48,346 nt of DNA from Campylobacter sp. LR291e. GTDB taxonomy: Bacteria > Campylobacterota > Campylobacteria > Campylobacterales > Campylobacteraceae. A model generated the notes under the pieces. The model did no database searches and had not been told where the DNA came from. It saw only the letters and a list, made by a program, of their open reading frames with translations. Numbering within the stretch: the first letter of the stretch is position 1; each line of letters starts with the position of its first letter. Below, in pieces: positions 36,697-45,801 of this stretch. Location: contig NZ_VJNV01000025.1 of the NCBI RefSeq assembly GCF_008633915.1, positions 1 through 48,346 on the forward strand. Direction: 5' to 3'. The position numbers were made by a program, and so were the translations under genes.

Positions 36697-38328
36697 ATGA
36701 AAAAAATTCTTGCTCTATGCCTTTTTATAAGCTTTTTGAGTTCTTTAAATGCCGCCATTTATAGCCTTGAAACCTTAAAAAAACACGATAACTCCTTAGC
36801 AAAGGATTATTATATACATAGATTAATTGAAAATAAAAGCTTAAATAAACAAGAGATAAAGGGGCTTAGAAAGCATATTTTTCGCTATGCAGGTAGGATT
36901 AAAAAAGATATTGAAAAAATAATAGTTTTAAAGCCTATCATTAATCCAGCCACTGCAGCTTGCTATAATTACACTAAAAATAATATCTTAGACGCAAATA
37001 CAAGTTGTCAAATAACAAGACTTGGTTCAATCCCTTTTATTTCAAGTCTTAGTACTCAAACTAGACAAATTTTAGCTAACAAATTTCAAAATTCAAAACA
37101 AGAATTAACCCACCTTTTACTCGGTTTTAATACTAAAAATCCTATGGCTTATGTGGTTTCAAAAGGGGACGTAAACGCTTTTTTTAGACTTTATAATTAT
37201 TCTTCAAAGCTTGATACTGATTTAAATATAAATTTTGTAAATAAACTTCCAAGCCATAAATCTTTTAAAAAAATAGCACAAAATATCATTATAAAAAGAG
37301 AGCACCCAAAATTAAGGCATTCTTTATTGGAAATTAATCCACAAAACTCAAGCGAGGATTCTGCCTTTTATTTAGGAGTAAATGCTCTTAGCTATCGAAA
37401 AGAAGCACTTGCTTATGAATTTTTTAAAAGGGCTTATGAAAGCTTTAAATTGCAAGAAAATAAAGATAATGCATTATTTTGGATGTATAAGATTAAAAAT
37501 GATGAAAATTTATTAAAAAAGTTAGCCAATAGTAAGTCTGTTAATATTTATAGTCTTTACGCTAGAGAACTTACCAACTCTTCAATGCCTGAGATTATAA
37601 CCCCAACGACAAGTGATAAAATAAGTAGTTTTGATATGAGCAATCCCTTTGCTTGGCAAAAATTAGCAAAGCAGATAAAGGATGCAAATTCTACAAAATT
37701 ATCAACACTTGCCAAGGAATTTAACAGCAAAAATACCCTTTCAATTTATACCTATATCCTAGAAAGGCAATCAGGCTTTAAGCAAAATTATTTTATTATG
37801 CCTTATTATGAGTATATAAAAGATTATGATATATCTCGCCAAGCCTTGATTTTAGCCATTGCAAGACAGGAAAGTCGCTTTATACCAACAGCTATTTCTA
37901 CTTCTTATGCCTTAGGAATGATGCAATTTATGCCCTTTGTTGCAAATCACATAGCACAAAAGGAATTAAAGCTTGAAAATTTCGACCAAGATGATATGTT
38001 TAACCCACAAACTGCATATTTTTTTGCTAATCACCATTTAGATTATTTAGAACAAAATTTAAAATATCCTTTATTTATGGCCTATGCTTATAATGGAGGA
38101 ATAGGCTTTACAAATAGAATGCTTGCAAGGGATGATATGTTTAAAAATGGCAAATTTGAACCATTCTTATCAATGGAACTTGTACCTTACCAAGAAAGTA
38201 GAATTTATGGAAAAAAGGTACTAGCTAATTATATTGTGTATCGACATCTACTGAACGATAATATAAAGATTTCGAGTATTTTTCAAGATTTAATTCAAAG
38301 CAATCATAAGGAAAAGGACAAATCTTAA
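36697..38328 (+). CDS. slt: Soluble lytic murein transglycosylase
   Basis: A periplasmic enzyme cleaving the MurNAc-GlcNAc bond with formation of anhydro-MurNAc. At 543 aa it has a signal peptide (MKKILALCLFISFLSSLNA), a long helical superhelix region (about 25-370) and a C-terminal SLT domain with the catalytic Glu in ARQESRF, then YALGMMQFMP and AYAYNGG. The 3' end overlaps the convergent lipoprotein gene by 104 bp, unusual for two full genes. Confidence 0.94.
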   Translation: MKKILALCLFISFLSSLNAAIYSLETLKKHDNSLAKDYYIHRLIENKSLNKQEIKGLRKHIFRYAGRIKKDIEKIIVLKPIINPATAACYNYTKNNILDANTSCQITRLGSIPFISSLSTQTRQILANKFQNSKQELTHLLLGFNTKNPMAYVVSKGDVNAFFRLYNYSSKLDTDLNINFVNKLPSHKSFKKIAQNIIIKREHPKLRHSLLEINPQNSSEDSAFYLGVNALSYRKEALAYEFFKRAYESFKLQENKDNALFWMYKIKNDENLLKKLANSKSVNIYSLYARELTNSSMPEIITPTTSDKISSFDMSNPFAWQKLAKQIKDANSTKLSTLAKEFNSKNTLSIYTYILERQSGFKQNYFIMPYYEYIKDYDISRQALILAIARQESRFIPTAISTSYALGMMQFMPFVANHIAQKELKLENFDQDDMFNPQTAYFFANHHLDYLEQNLKYPLFMAYAYNGGIGFTNRMLARDDMFKNGKFEPFLSMELVPYQESRIYGKKVLANYIVYRHLLNDNIKISSIFQDLIQSNHKEKDKS

Positions 38329-38749
38329 CAACAAAATTTCTCTCATTGCTAATTGATTTACGCCTTATCTTAAAATAACGCGTAAAGTCATTATTAATGA
38401 GATATTTCATTAAAATATCGTCCCTTGCAAGTTCGCTAATTTCACTACTTTGATTATTAATAATTATACTTAAATCAATGATTTTAAAGCTATCAGGGGT
38501 TATGCTTAAAACAAAGATATCATCACTTGAAGGATTATCTAAAATAGGATTTAAATAAGCTAAAATCAAAACTGCACTTTCGTTATTTTCACTTTCATTA
38601 ACAATTCTTTGTTTTTGAGAAAACATTAAGGTTTGAGTCTTTAAATTTACAAGCTTTGTTTCTCCATTTTTATTAGAACAAGCACAAAATACAAAAATAC
38701 TAAGTAAAAAAATACAAATTCTCATCATTTTTTCCAAAAAATTTTGCAT
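38225..38749 (-). CDS. Lipoprotein of unknown function
   Basis: A 174-aa protein with an N-terminal lipoprotein signal (LSIFVFCAC, lipobox FCAC after about 23 residues) and a mature domain of mixed strands rich in Ser/Asn. Two Cys near the end (KICPFPYDCFEL) may form a disulfide. I do not recognise the family, but a lipoprotein occupies this place in C. jejuni as I recall. Its 3' end overlaps slt by 104 bp. It diverges from mobB across 71 bp. Confidence 0.75.
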   Translation of the reverse strand: MQNFLEKMMRICIFLLSIFVFCACSNKNGETKLVNLKTQTLMFSQKQRIVNESENNESAVLILAYLNPILDNPSSDDIFVLSITPDSFKIIDLSIIINNQSSEISELARDDILMKYLINNDFTRYFKIRRKSISNERNFVVKICPFPYDCFELNLEKYSKSLYYRSVDVDTQYN

Positions 38750-38820
38750 ATTGTAACCTTTTAACTCTATTTTTTGCTTTAAAAAGATATACTTTTAAAA
38801 ATTTTTTGCAAAGAAGTATT

Positions 38821-39318
38821 ATGAAAAAACTTGTAATGGCATTTAGTGGTCCTTCAAATTCAGGCAAAACGACACTTATTTCAAAGTTAAGTACTGAATT
38901 TATCAATCAAGGATTAAAGCTAATTTTAATCAAACACGACCCAAGCGATAAGGCTGTTTTTGATAAAAATGGCAAGGATAGCTTTAAATTTTTTCAAAGT
39001 GGGGCTGATGTTATGGTATTAAGTCCAAATCGAACTACTTATTTTTCACACACATCAAAAGATGTTTTAAGTGCCTTAAAAATGGTAGATGATTTTGACT
39101 TATGCTTAGTTGAGGGTCTAAAAACCCTTGATTTACCACGCATTAGTGTATTTTGCAAGGATATTGATGAAAGTTATTTTTCCTTTTCACAGGCCATAGC
39201 AAGTTATGAAAAAGTAGAAAATGACAAGCTTGCCTGGCTTTATATAGATGATATAAAAGGAATTTGTGAATATATTTTAAAAAATGCAAAAAGCTTAAAA
39301 GGAGAGGTTAATGGATGA
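38821..39318 (+). CDS. mobB: Molybdopterin-guanine dinucleotide biosynthesis protein MobB
   Basis: A GTP-binding adapter supporting molybdenum cofactor maturation. Walker A GPSNSGKTT is at about 10-18, followed by LVEGLKTL, the MobB (V/L)EGxK motif. I start at the ATG at 38821 (MKKLVMAF), with AAGAAG before it; a TTG five codons upstream lacks support. At 165 aa it is standard size. It overlaps fbp by 8 bp. Confidence 0.9.
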   Translation: MKKLVMAFSGPSNSGKTTLISKLSTEFINQGLKLILIKHDPSDKAVFDKNGKDSFKFFQSGADVMVLSPNRTTYFSHTSKDVLSALKMVDDFDLCLVEGLKTLDLPRISVFCKDIDESYFSFSQAIASYEKVENDKLAWLYIDDIKGICEYILKNAKSLKGEVNG

Positions 39319-40156
39319 AATTTTTGATTATATAAAAAAAGCAGTTTTAAGCATTTCAAATGAACTTAAATTTCCTGATACTAGCTATAATCAAAGTCAA
39401 AATAAGACAGGCGATACCCAGCTTAAATTTGATGTAATAAGCGATGAAATTATTACAAATACTCTTAGCAAATGCCCTAATATAAAGGCATTAATCAGCG
39501 AAGAAAAAGATGAAAGTTTAATCTTAAACGAAGAGGCTACTTACATAGTAGCTTACGACCCGTTAGATGGGTCATCTTTAATGGATGTAAATTTTGCCAT
39601 AGGTTCAATATTTGCAATCTATGAAAAAAAAGCACAAGCTAAGTGCTTAAAGGCAGCAATTTATAGCATTTATGGACCTAGACTTGAACTTGTTATTTGT
39701 AAGGATTGTGTAAATTTATATAGATTAAACAAAGAAAACGAATTTATCTTTGTAAAAAAACTTATTATGCAAGAAAAGGGCAAGATAAATGCCACGGGTG
39801 GTACTCAAAAAAATTGGGATGAAAAACATGCAAAATTTATAAAAGGGCTTTTTGATGATGGTTATAGATTAAGATATTCTGGGGCTATGGTAAGTGATAT
39901 GCACCAAATTTTATGCAAGGGTGGAGGGCTTTTTTCTTATCCTGCCACAAAGAACTCTGTAAATGGTAAATTAAGAGCGTTTTTTGAGGTCTTTCCTTTT
40001 GCTTATATCACTGAAAAAGCAGGTGGAAAAACTAGTAATGGGCTAAATGAAAGCTTACTGGACTTAGAATTTGATAATATCCACGCAACCACACCTTGCT
40101 TTTTTGGTTCAAAATATGAAATTAACGCACTTTTAAAGGCTTATAATGAAAGATAA
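39311..40156 (+). CDS. fbp: Fructose-1,6-bisphosphatase, class I
   Basis: Gluconeogenic phosphatase, needed in organisms like Campylobacter that do not feed carbon through phosphofructokinase. The metal-binding motif DPLDGSSLMDVNFAIG lies near residue 90, and a C-terminal AGG segment near TEKAGGKTSNG follows. The 281-aa length fits the short bacterial class I form. It overlaps mobB by 8 bp and the next gene by 11 bp. Confidence 0.94.
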   Translation: MDEIFDYIKKAVLSISNELKFPDTSYNQSQNKTGDTQLKFDVISDEIITNTLSKCPNIKALISEEKDESLILNEEATYIVAYDPLDGSSLMDVNFAIGSIFAIYEKKAQAKCLKAAIYSIYGPRLELVICKDCVNLYRLNKENEFIFVKKLIMQEKGKINATGGTQKNWDEKHAKFIKGLFDDGYRLRYSGAMVSDMHQILCKGGGLFSYPATKNSVNGKLRAFFEVFPFAYITEKAGGKTSNGLNESLLDLEFDNIHATTPCFFGSKYEINALLKAYNER

Positions 40157-40331
40157 GTACGAATTAGACCTTGATGAAAAAAAAGAACATTTAAAACAAT
40201 GTCAAGAAGAAAAAAATTTTAAATCTTGTTATAACTGCGAAAGTATTTTTAATTGTTTAGTGCGTAAAAATTTCGTTGATGCAGTATATGCTAGTATGTC
40301 TAAGGGCAAAACTGGCGGATTTGATTTTTAA
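40146..40331 (+). CDS. Small Cys-containing protein, unknown function
   Basis: A 61-aa protein. The first third is a charged helix (YELDLDEKKEHLKQCQEEK). It has Cys in KSCYNCESIFNCLVR and ends with the conserved-looking tail SMSKGKTGGFDF. The four Cys could coordinate zinc or iron-sulfur, though the spacing (CxxC, then CxxxxxxC) is not a standard ribbon. It overlaps fbp by 11 bp and is 11 bp before metG. I recall a gene at this position in C. jejuni. Confidence 0.75.
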   Translation: MKDKYELDLDEKKEHLKQCQEEKNFKSCYNCESIFNCLVRKNFVDAVYASMSKGKTGGFDF

Positions 40332-40342
40332 AAGGAATGTAA

Positions 40343-42223
40343 ATGAGATATATAACAACTCCTATTTATTATGTTAATGATGTGGCACACTTAGGACATG
40401 CCTATACAACTATAATTGCTGATACCATGGCTCGTTTTTATCGCTTGCAAGGGCATGAAACAAGATTTTTAACAGGCACTGATGAACACGGCCAAAAGAT
40501 AGAACAAGCCGCAAAGGATAGAAATTTCGCTCCCAAAGAGTACGCTGATAAAGTAAGCAATGAATTTAAAAAATTATGGGATAAATTTGAGATAAGTTAT
40601 GATATTTACGCAAGGACTACGGATAAAAGGCATATAGATTTTGTTAAGACTATGTTTTTGAAAATGTGGGAAAATGACGACATTTATAAGGGAGATTATG
40701 AGGGCTTTTATTGTGTTTCTTGTGAGAGTTTTTTTACAAAAACTCAATTAAATGGTGAGTGTTGCCCTGATTGTGGCAAAAAAACAAATATCTTAAAAGA
40801 AGAAAGTTATTTTTTTAAACTCTCAAAATATGAAGATAAAATTTTAAAATGGTACGATGAAAAAAATCCAATAATCCCACAAAATAAAACAAATGAATTA
40901 AGAAATTTCATACAAAGTGGCTTAAAAGATTTATCCATTACCCGTACTAGCTTTAATTGGGGTATAAAATTGCCAGAACAAATGAATGATGATAAGCATA
41001 TTATTTATGTATGGCTTGATGCCTTATTTATTTATGTATCCTCGCTAGATTATGGGACAAATGGGCAAAATGCTAAATTTTGGCCGCCACATTTTCACCT
41101 TGTAGGCAAAGATATTTTGCGTTTTCATGCTGTTTATTGGCCTGCTTTTTTAATGAGCGTGAAATTGCCTTTGCCAAAATTTATAGCAAGTCATGGTTGG
41201 TGGACTAAGGATGGCGAAAAAATGAGTAAATCAAAGGGCAATGTTATAAAACCTAAAGAAGTGGTTGATGCTTATGGGCTTGATGCTTTTAGATACTTTT
41301 TACTTAAAGAAGTACCCTTTGGGAATGATGGAGATTTTAGCGAAGAAGTGTTTATAAAAAGGATAAATACAGAACTTAATAACGAATTTGGAAATTTATT
41401 AAATCGCTTAATAGGCATGAGTTTAAAATACACAAATGCCCAAATTTTAAGTACAAATGTGCTTGATTATTTTAAAAATGAACTTGAAAACGCAAATAAG
41501 CACTTAAAAATGGCTTTAGAATTTATTGAAAATTTGCAATTAAGTCGTTATTTAGAAGAACTTTTTAAAGCTTTAAGCGTAGCAAATTTAAGCATCAGCC
41601 AATATGAACCTTGGAATTTGATTAAAAACAATGAAACAAATAAGGCAAATGCCCTAATCGCCCTTTGTGCGAATATCTTAGCTAAAACTAGCATTTTATT
41701 AAGCCCTGCTTTGCCAAAAAGCTGCCAAAAGGTAGCTAAGGCCTTAAATTTTAGCATTGATACTGCTAATTTTAATGATATAATCTTACAAAACAAGCTT
41801 TTAAATTTTAAAATAAGCCCTTGTGAGCCTTTATTTACTAAGATAGAAAAGCCACTTTTAAAAAATGAAATTATCATTAAAGAAGAAAAAAGTACTCAAA
41901 AGATTAAAATCGATGACTTTGCAAAGGTTGAAATAAGAGTGGCATTAGTTAAAAACTGCGAAAATATACCAGGTAGCGAAAAACTTTTAAAATTTGACTT
42001 AGAACTTGAAAATGGCGAGGTAAGACAGGTGCTTTCCGGCATTGCAAAATATTATAACCCAGCCACGCTTATAGGTACGCAAGTTTGTGTTTTAAGCAAT
42101 CTTAAAAAGGCTAAAATTTTTGGCTATGAAAGCGATGGCATGATACTTTCAGCAAAAAGTGGGGATAGATTAATTTTAATAAGTCCAAAAGATATAGTAG
42201 AAAATGGGTCTTTGATAGGTTAA
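40343..42223 (+). CDS. metG: Methionyl-tRNA synthetase
   Basis: Class I synthetase charging tRNA-Met. At 626 aa it has HLGHAYTT (HIGH-type), a zinc knuckle (CVSC, then CCPDCG), KMSKSKGN, an anticodon-binding helical domain, and a C-terminal tRNA-binding EMAP/Trbp111 domain (about 525-626: KIDDFAKVEIRVA, PGSEKLLKF, RQVLSGIAKYY). The next gene begins one base after the stop. Confidence 0.97.
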   Translation: MRYITTPIYYVNDVAHLGHAYTTIIADTMARFYRLQGHETRFLTGTDEHGQKIEQAAKDRNFAPKEYADKVSNEFKKLWDKFEISYDIYARTTDKRHIDFVKTMFLKMWENDDIYKGDYEGFYCVSCESFFTKTQLNGECCPDCGKKTNILKEESYFFKLSKYEDKILKWYDEKNPIIPQNKTNELRNFIQSGLKDLSITRTSFNWGIKLPEQMNDDKHIIYVWLDALFIYVSSLDYGTNGQNAKFWPPHFHLVGKDILRFHAVYWPAFLMSVKLPLPKFIASHGWWTKDGEKMSKSKGNVIKPKEVVDAYGLDAFRYFLLKEVPFGNDGDFSEEVFIKRINTELNNEFGNLLNRLIGMSLKYTNAQILSTNVLDYFKNELENANKHLKMALEFIENLQLSRYLEELFKALSVANLSISQYEPWNLIKNNETNKANALIALCANILAKTSILLSPALPKSCQKVAKALNFSIDTANFNDIILQNKLLNFKISPCEPLFTKIEKPLLKNEIIIKEEKSTQKIKIDDFAKVEIRVALVKNCENIPGSEKLLKFDLELENGEVRQVLSGIAKYYNPATLIGTQVCVLSNLKKAKIFGYESDGMILSAKSGDRLILISPKDIVENGSLIG

Positions 42224-43168
42224 ATGAATATTAGCAATTTAAATGAGCTTTTAAGAACGCAAATTTTAAACGAAGGGAGCACATTAAGCGTTGATTTTTT
42301 TACAAATGAATTAAAAAAGGTTAAATATGGCTGTGCTTTTTTTTCAAATGATATTGACGAGCTTGAAAAGGCCATTGAACAAGGTGCCTTTGTAATCGTT
42401 TTTGAAAAGGATATTCAAATAAATCATAAGGATATTTTTTATCTAAAAAGCGAAAATTTAAAGCAATCCCTTACAAATTTACTTCGTTTTATAAGTGAAG
42501 AAAAGGAATTTGAATTTTTATATTGTCAAAAAATAGCTTTAAATTACGCAAAAGCCTTTTTTATAAATGTTTTAACAGGCGATATTTTTAAAGATTTTAA
42601 ACTTTTAACAAATGCTAAAAAAAATAGCCTTTTTTGCTTTGATGATAAAAAATATTTAATCAAATTTAGCGTAAATTTAAAGGAACTAAAAAAGGCAAAT
42701 TTTGAACTTTTAAATCAATCAAGCATATTTTTTACAAATTTACTTTGCCAAAATCACTATTTTAAGGACCTTGCCTTTCCTTATGTGTATGCTGAAATTT
42801 TTTCTTCTTTTGTTGCTTTTTTTAAAAATGAAAGAAAAGAGCTTAAATTTGACGCAAAAAAACTTGATTTTTTTAAAATTTATTTCATAAATGAAAATTT
42901 TGAAATAGTAGATTTTGGCAAATCTTCTAGGGCCTTTATAATAGTTTTTGACTTATTTAATTTTGAATTTATGAGTGAAAGATTAAAAGATATTAAAGGC
43001 TTTAAAACAGCTTTAAATTCGCTGTTTTGCGACTTTGCCTATACCAAGCTTTCTGATTTAAGACTCTTAAAAGATTTTAGATACTGCCTTTTACAACTTG
43101 AAAACGAAGAAGAATTTTTAAAAGAATTTTCACAAAAGCAAATACAAGAAAGAAGTTTGTTTGATTAA
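42224..43168 (+). CDS. Hypothetical protein downstream of metG
   Basis: A 314-aa protein with no signal peptide or membrane segment, rich in Phe, Lys, Leu and Asn. Its first 70 residues (VKYGCAFFSNDIDELEKAIEQGAFVIVFE) resemble in pattern the N-terminal UDP-binding domain of Mur ligases (xxxGxxFxAxxxxxxxxxxAxxxGAxxxV), but no ATP-binding P-loop follows. It may be a Mur-ligase-like fragment protein or something unrelated. It abuts metG and is probably co-expressed. Confidence 0.6.
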   Translation: MNISNLNELLRTQILNEGSTLSVDFFTNELKKVKYGCAFFSNDIDELEKAIEQGAFVIVFEKDIQINHKDIFYLKSENLKQSLTNLLRFISEEKEFEFLYCQKIALNYAKAFFINVLTGDIFKDFKLLTNAKKNSLFCFDDKKYLIKFSVNLKELKKANFELLNQSSIFFTNLLCQNHYFKDLAFPYVYAEIFSSFVAFFKNERKELKFDAKKLDFFKIYFINENFEIVDFGKSSRAFIIVFDLFNFEFMSERLKDIKGFKTALNSLFCDFAYTKLSDLRLLKDFRYCLLQLENEEEFLKEFSQKQIQERSLFD

Positions 43169-43176
43169 AAACTTCC

Positions 43177-44103
43177 TTACTCTTCAAAAACACTTTTATT
43201 TATGATATTTTTAATAGTATAAAAACTTACGATTATAACCATAAGAATAAGCATTAAAAGGGTAAAAGTTCCTAAATAATAAAAAAATATCTCCTTATTT
43301 AACTCATAAGCCTTAAAAAATGCTAGGGATGCTGTTGCACTTGGAAAGGTAAAAGCCCACCATGATATGAAAAATTTAAGCTTTAAAAAATTTTTATACA
43401 TAAAAATAATGAGTCCTACAAAAAATATAGCAATGCCTAAAAGCATTGAGGCAAAAAAATCAAGGTTCTTTGTTAGCTTTACATAATCTAAAAAAGCCAC
43501 ACTTGGTGGGGCTATCATTATAAATAAGGTTGGCATAAATTTAAAAGGTAATTGTTCATGAAATAAAATCCTATAAAAAATAATACTAAATAAAATTAGC
43601 CAAAAAAACACAGCCACTCCGAAAAAGCACCATAACCAAAAATAATCTTGCTTTGCTACTAAAACTATGATTAAATTGCCAACAATGGGTATAAAATAGG
43701 CGGGGTTTGAATGCTTTATGTCTAAGTTATGATTTATCCAAAAGGATATAACAAAAAAGCTAAGATATGTTTGAATTATCAAAGCTGTATAAAAAAATAC
43801 ATCATAAAACAAAATTATATTATTAAATAAACTTGCTAAAATAAGCATAGAAATAGGTATGGTTGATATAAAATTTATCTTTATAGGATGAGTAAATTCC
43901 CCTTTTACCTTTGAAAAATAAAAAATACTTTTTACAAGATAAAAAAGACTTATGATAATAAAAATGCTAAGATTAAAATAAGCAAAAAAATCTATGAAAG
44001 CTTGATTTAAATTTGAAAAAATAAAAAATCTTTCAAGGGCTAAATTTAAACCTCCAAGACCCATAACAACAGAAAAAAATATAAGTGGAAAATTTGCAAT
44101 CAT
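43177..44103 (-). CDS. TDT/SLAC1-family anion transporter (TehA-like)
   Basis: A 308-aa protein with ten membrane helices in the pattern of TehA and SLAC1 channels, including the PVGxxxA-like FPLIFFSVVMGLGGLNLA start, the PPSVAFLDY segment and the typical ISWWAFTFPSATASLAF. Members move tellurite, malate, sulfite or other anions; the substrate is unknown here. It is convergent with the preceding gene and divergent from the fic gene. Confidence 0.8.
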   Translation of the reverse strand: MIANFPLIFFSVVMGLGGLNLALERFFIFSNLNQAFIDFFAYFNLSIFIIISLFYLVKSIFYFSKVKGEFTHPIKINFISTIPISMLILASLFNNIILFYDVFFYTALIIQTYLSFFVISFWINHNLDIKHSNPAYFIPIVGNLIIVLVAKQDYFWLWCFFGVAVFFWLILFSIIFYRILFHEQLPFKFMPTLFIMIAPPSVAFLDYVKLTKNLDFFASMLLGIAIFFVGLIIFMYKNFLKLKFFISWWAFTFPSATASLAFFKAYELNKEIFFYYLGTFTLLMLILMVIIVSFYTIKNIINKSVFEE

Positions 44104-44165
44104 TCTTATCCTTTTTTAAAATGTTAATCTTAGCATAAAATTACATTTTAAATAATAAACTTAGC

Positions 44166-44171
44166 TATAAT
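44166..44171 (+). promoter_or_regulatory. -10 box of the fic gene
   Basis: TATAAT in GCTATAATTA, 26 bp before the fic ATG. No good Shine-Dalgarno precedes the ATG. Confidence 0.5.
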
Positions 44172-44196
44172 TACAAAAATTTATAAAGTCAAAAAC

Positions 44197-45000
44197 ATGA
44201 CTCTATATAACCCAGATTATTTAAATAATATTAACATATTCAATAGCAAAGAACTTGATTTTTTAGACTCTTTGCAAAAAAGTATGGATTTAAATTTATT
44301 CTTAAATGATAAAAAATTAAATGAAAAATTTAGCTTTGATTTTATACACTCTTCATCTCAAATTGAAGGAAATTCATATACAAAGGCTGAAACCTTATCG
44401 CTTTTAGATATAGGAATAACAGCCGGTGGTAAGAAATTTAGTGATGCAGTTATGATTTTAAACTTACGAGAGATTTATAATGAAATAATAAATAATGATT
44501 TTGAAATAAATAAAACAAATTTACACCATATACACTCCATAATCGCCAAAGATTTAGTAAAAGATTTAGGAATAATAAGAAAGTCTAGCATAGGTGGTAT
44601 AACTGGAAGTAGCTATTTACCCTTAGCAAGTGGAGATAGATTAAATGCCAAGATGAATTATTTATTAAAACAAGCAACACAAATTCAAATTCCCTTTGAC
44701 AAGGCTGTATATTTACATAATAATATTGCCTATTTGAAATATTTTGAAGATGCCAATAAAAGAACGGCTAGGACCATGCAATTTATATCTTTAAAAAACG
44801 ATAAAATCATGCCTCTTATTTTGATTAATGATGATAAAATTTTATACGATGCTTATAGAAGTGCCATGGTTGCTTATTATGAAAGTGGAGATTATACTTT
44901 GTATAAGGATTTTTTTATGAAAAATTATGAGATATTAAGTGATTTTTTTAAGCTACTTAATGACAATATCAAATATTCTAAGCATATTAAAAGAAGATAA
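44197..45000 (+). CDS. Fic family protein with degenerate catalytic motif
   Basis: A 267-aa Fic-fold protein. The inhibitory motif of class II Fic proteins, (S/T)xxxE(G/N), is present as SSQIEG at residues 53-58. The active-site motif, normally HPFxDGNGRxxR, reads KYFEDANKRTAR at 181-192. The nucleophilic/base His is replaced by Lys at 181, and the Gly before Arg by Lys at 188, while Phe, Asp, Asn and both Arg are kept. AMPylation is therefore unlikely by the standard mechanism. It stands alone, flanked by a TDT transporter and a terminator, without a Doc/Phd-type partner. It may bind nucleotide without transferring it, or be a silent remnant. Confidence 0.8.
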   Translation: MTLYNPDYLNNINIFNSKELDFLDSLQKSMDLNLFLNDKKLNEKFSFDFIHSSSQIEGNSYTKAETLSLLDIGITAGGKKFSDAVMILNLREIYNEIINNDFEINKTNLHHIHSIIAKDLVKDLGIIRKSSIGGITGSSYLPLASGDRLNAKMNYLLKQATQIQIPFDKAVYLHNNIAYLKYFEDANKRTARTMQFISLKNDKIMPLILINDDKILYDAYRSAMVAYYESGDYTLYKDFFMKNYEILSDFFKLLNDNIKYSKHIKRR

Positions 45001-45026
45001 ACTTTGATTGAATTTCAATCAAAGTT
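45000..45026. terminator. Stem-loop between fic and the MetQ-like gene
   Basis: AACTTTGATTG and CAATCAAAGTT form a perfect 11-bp stem with a 5-nt loop, beginning at the fic stop and 7 bp before the end of the convergent MetQ-like gene. Only a short T run follows on the minus strand, so it is a likely shared terminator. Confidence 0.65.
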
Positions 45027-45033
45027 AAAAAAG

Positions 45034-45792
45034 CTAAAAAGCAGGGATTAAAGCCCCTTGAAAATTCTCATTCATAAAATTTTTTACCTTTTGACTTTGC
45101 AAGGCCTTAATTAAAGCCTTTGTTTTTGTGGAATTTTCATTACCTTCTTTTACTACAAGTATATTTGCATAGGGACTAAATTTGCTTTCTAAATAAAGTG
45201 CATCCTTAGTAGGAATTAATCCAGCTTGAAGTGCGAAATTTCCATTTATAACAGAAAAATCAACATCGCTTAAGCTTCTTACAAGCTGGGCATCCTTAAT
45301 CTCTACAAATTTAATATTTAATCTATTTTCTACAATGTCAAGTGTGGTAGCTAACTCGTGGTTTTTAAGCTTTATAAGCCCACTACTTTCTAAAATTTGT
45401 AGTGCCCTAGCCTCGTTTGTAGGATTATTTGGAATACTAATAACAGCCTTATGATTTGGCACAAATTCCTTAAATTTAGTAGAATAAACACCCATAGGCT
45501 CAATATGTATCTTTGCAACACTTACAAGCTTTGTACCCTTATTTTTATTAAATTCAAGCAAATAAGGTTCGTGTTGAAAAAAATTTGCATCCAAGGAGTT
45601 ATTATCTGTACTCATATTTGGCTGCACCCCGTCTGTAAACTCATAAATTTCAAGCTTAAAACCCTCTTTTTCAAGGTCTTTTTCAATATGCTTTAAAATT
45701 AATGCATGTGGAGTGGGACTTGCACCAACTTTTAAGCTTTCAAGTCCAAAGCTAAAATTTAAAAAAAGTAAAATTAAAAAAATCTTTTTCAT
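45034..45792 (-). CDS. NlpA/MetQ family periplasmic substrate-binding protein
   Basis: A 252-aa binding protein of the methionine-uptake family. The signal peptide MKKIFLILLFLNFSFG has no lipobox Cys, so it is likely free in the periplasm rather than lipid-anchored. The early motif LKVGASPTPHALIL, QPNMSTDNNSLDANFFQHEPYL and SIPNNPTNEARAL are typical of MetQ. No MetN/MetI genes lie nearby. It follows the oxygenase gene by 9 bp and is in the same transcript behind the leader at 46890-47008. C. jejuni pairs a MetQ-like protein with an oxygenase of this type next to metE/metF as I recall. D/L-Met or a related sulfur amino acid is the probable ligand. Confidence 0.85.
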   Translation of the reverse strand: MKKIFLILLFLNFSFGLESLKVGASPTPHALILKHIEKDLEKEGFKLEIYEFTDGVQPNMSTDNNSLDANFFQHEPYLLEFNKNKGTKLVSVAKIHIEPMGVYSTKFKEFVPNHKAVISIPNNPTNEARALQILESSGLIKLKNHELATTLDIVENRLNIKFVEIKDAQLVRSLSDVDFSVINGNFALQAGLIPTKDALYLESKFSPYANILVVKEGNENSTKTKALIKALQSQKVKNFMNENFQGALIPAF

Positions 45793-45801
45793 AATTATCC
45801 T

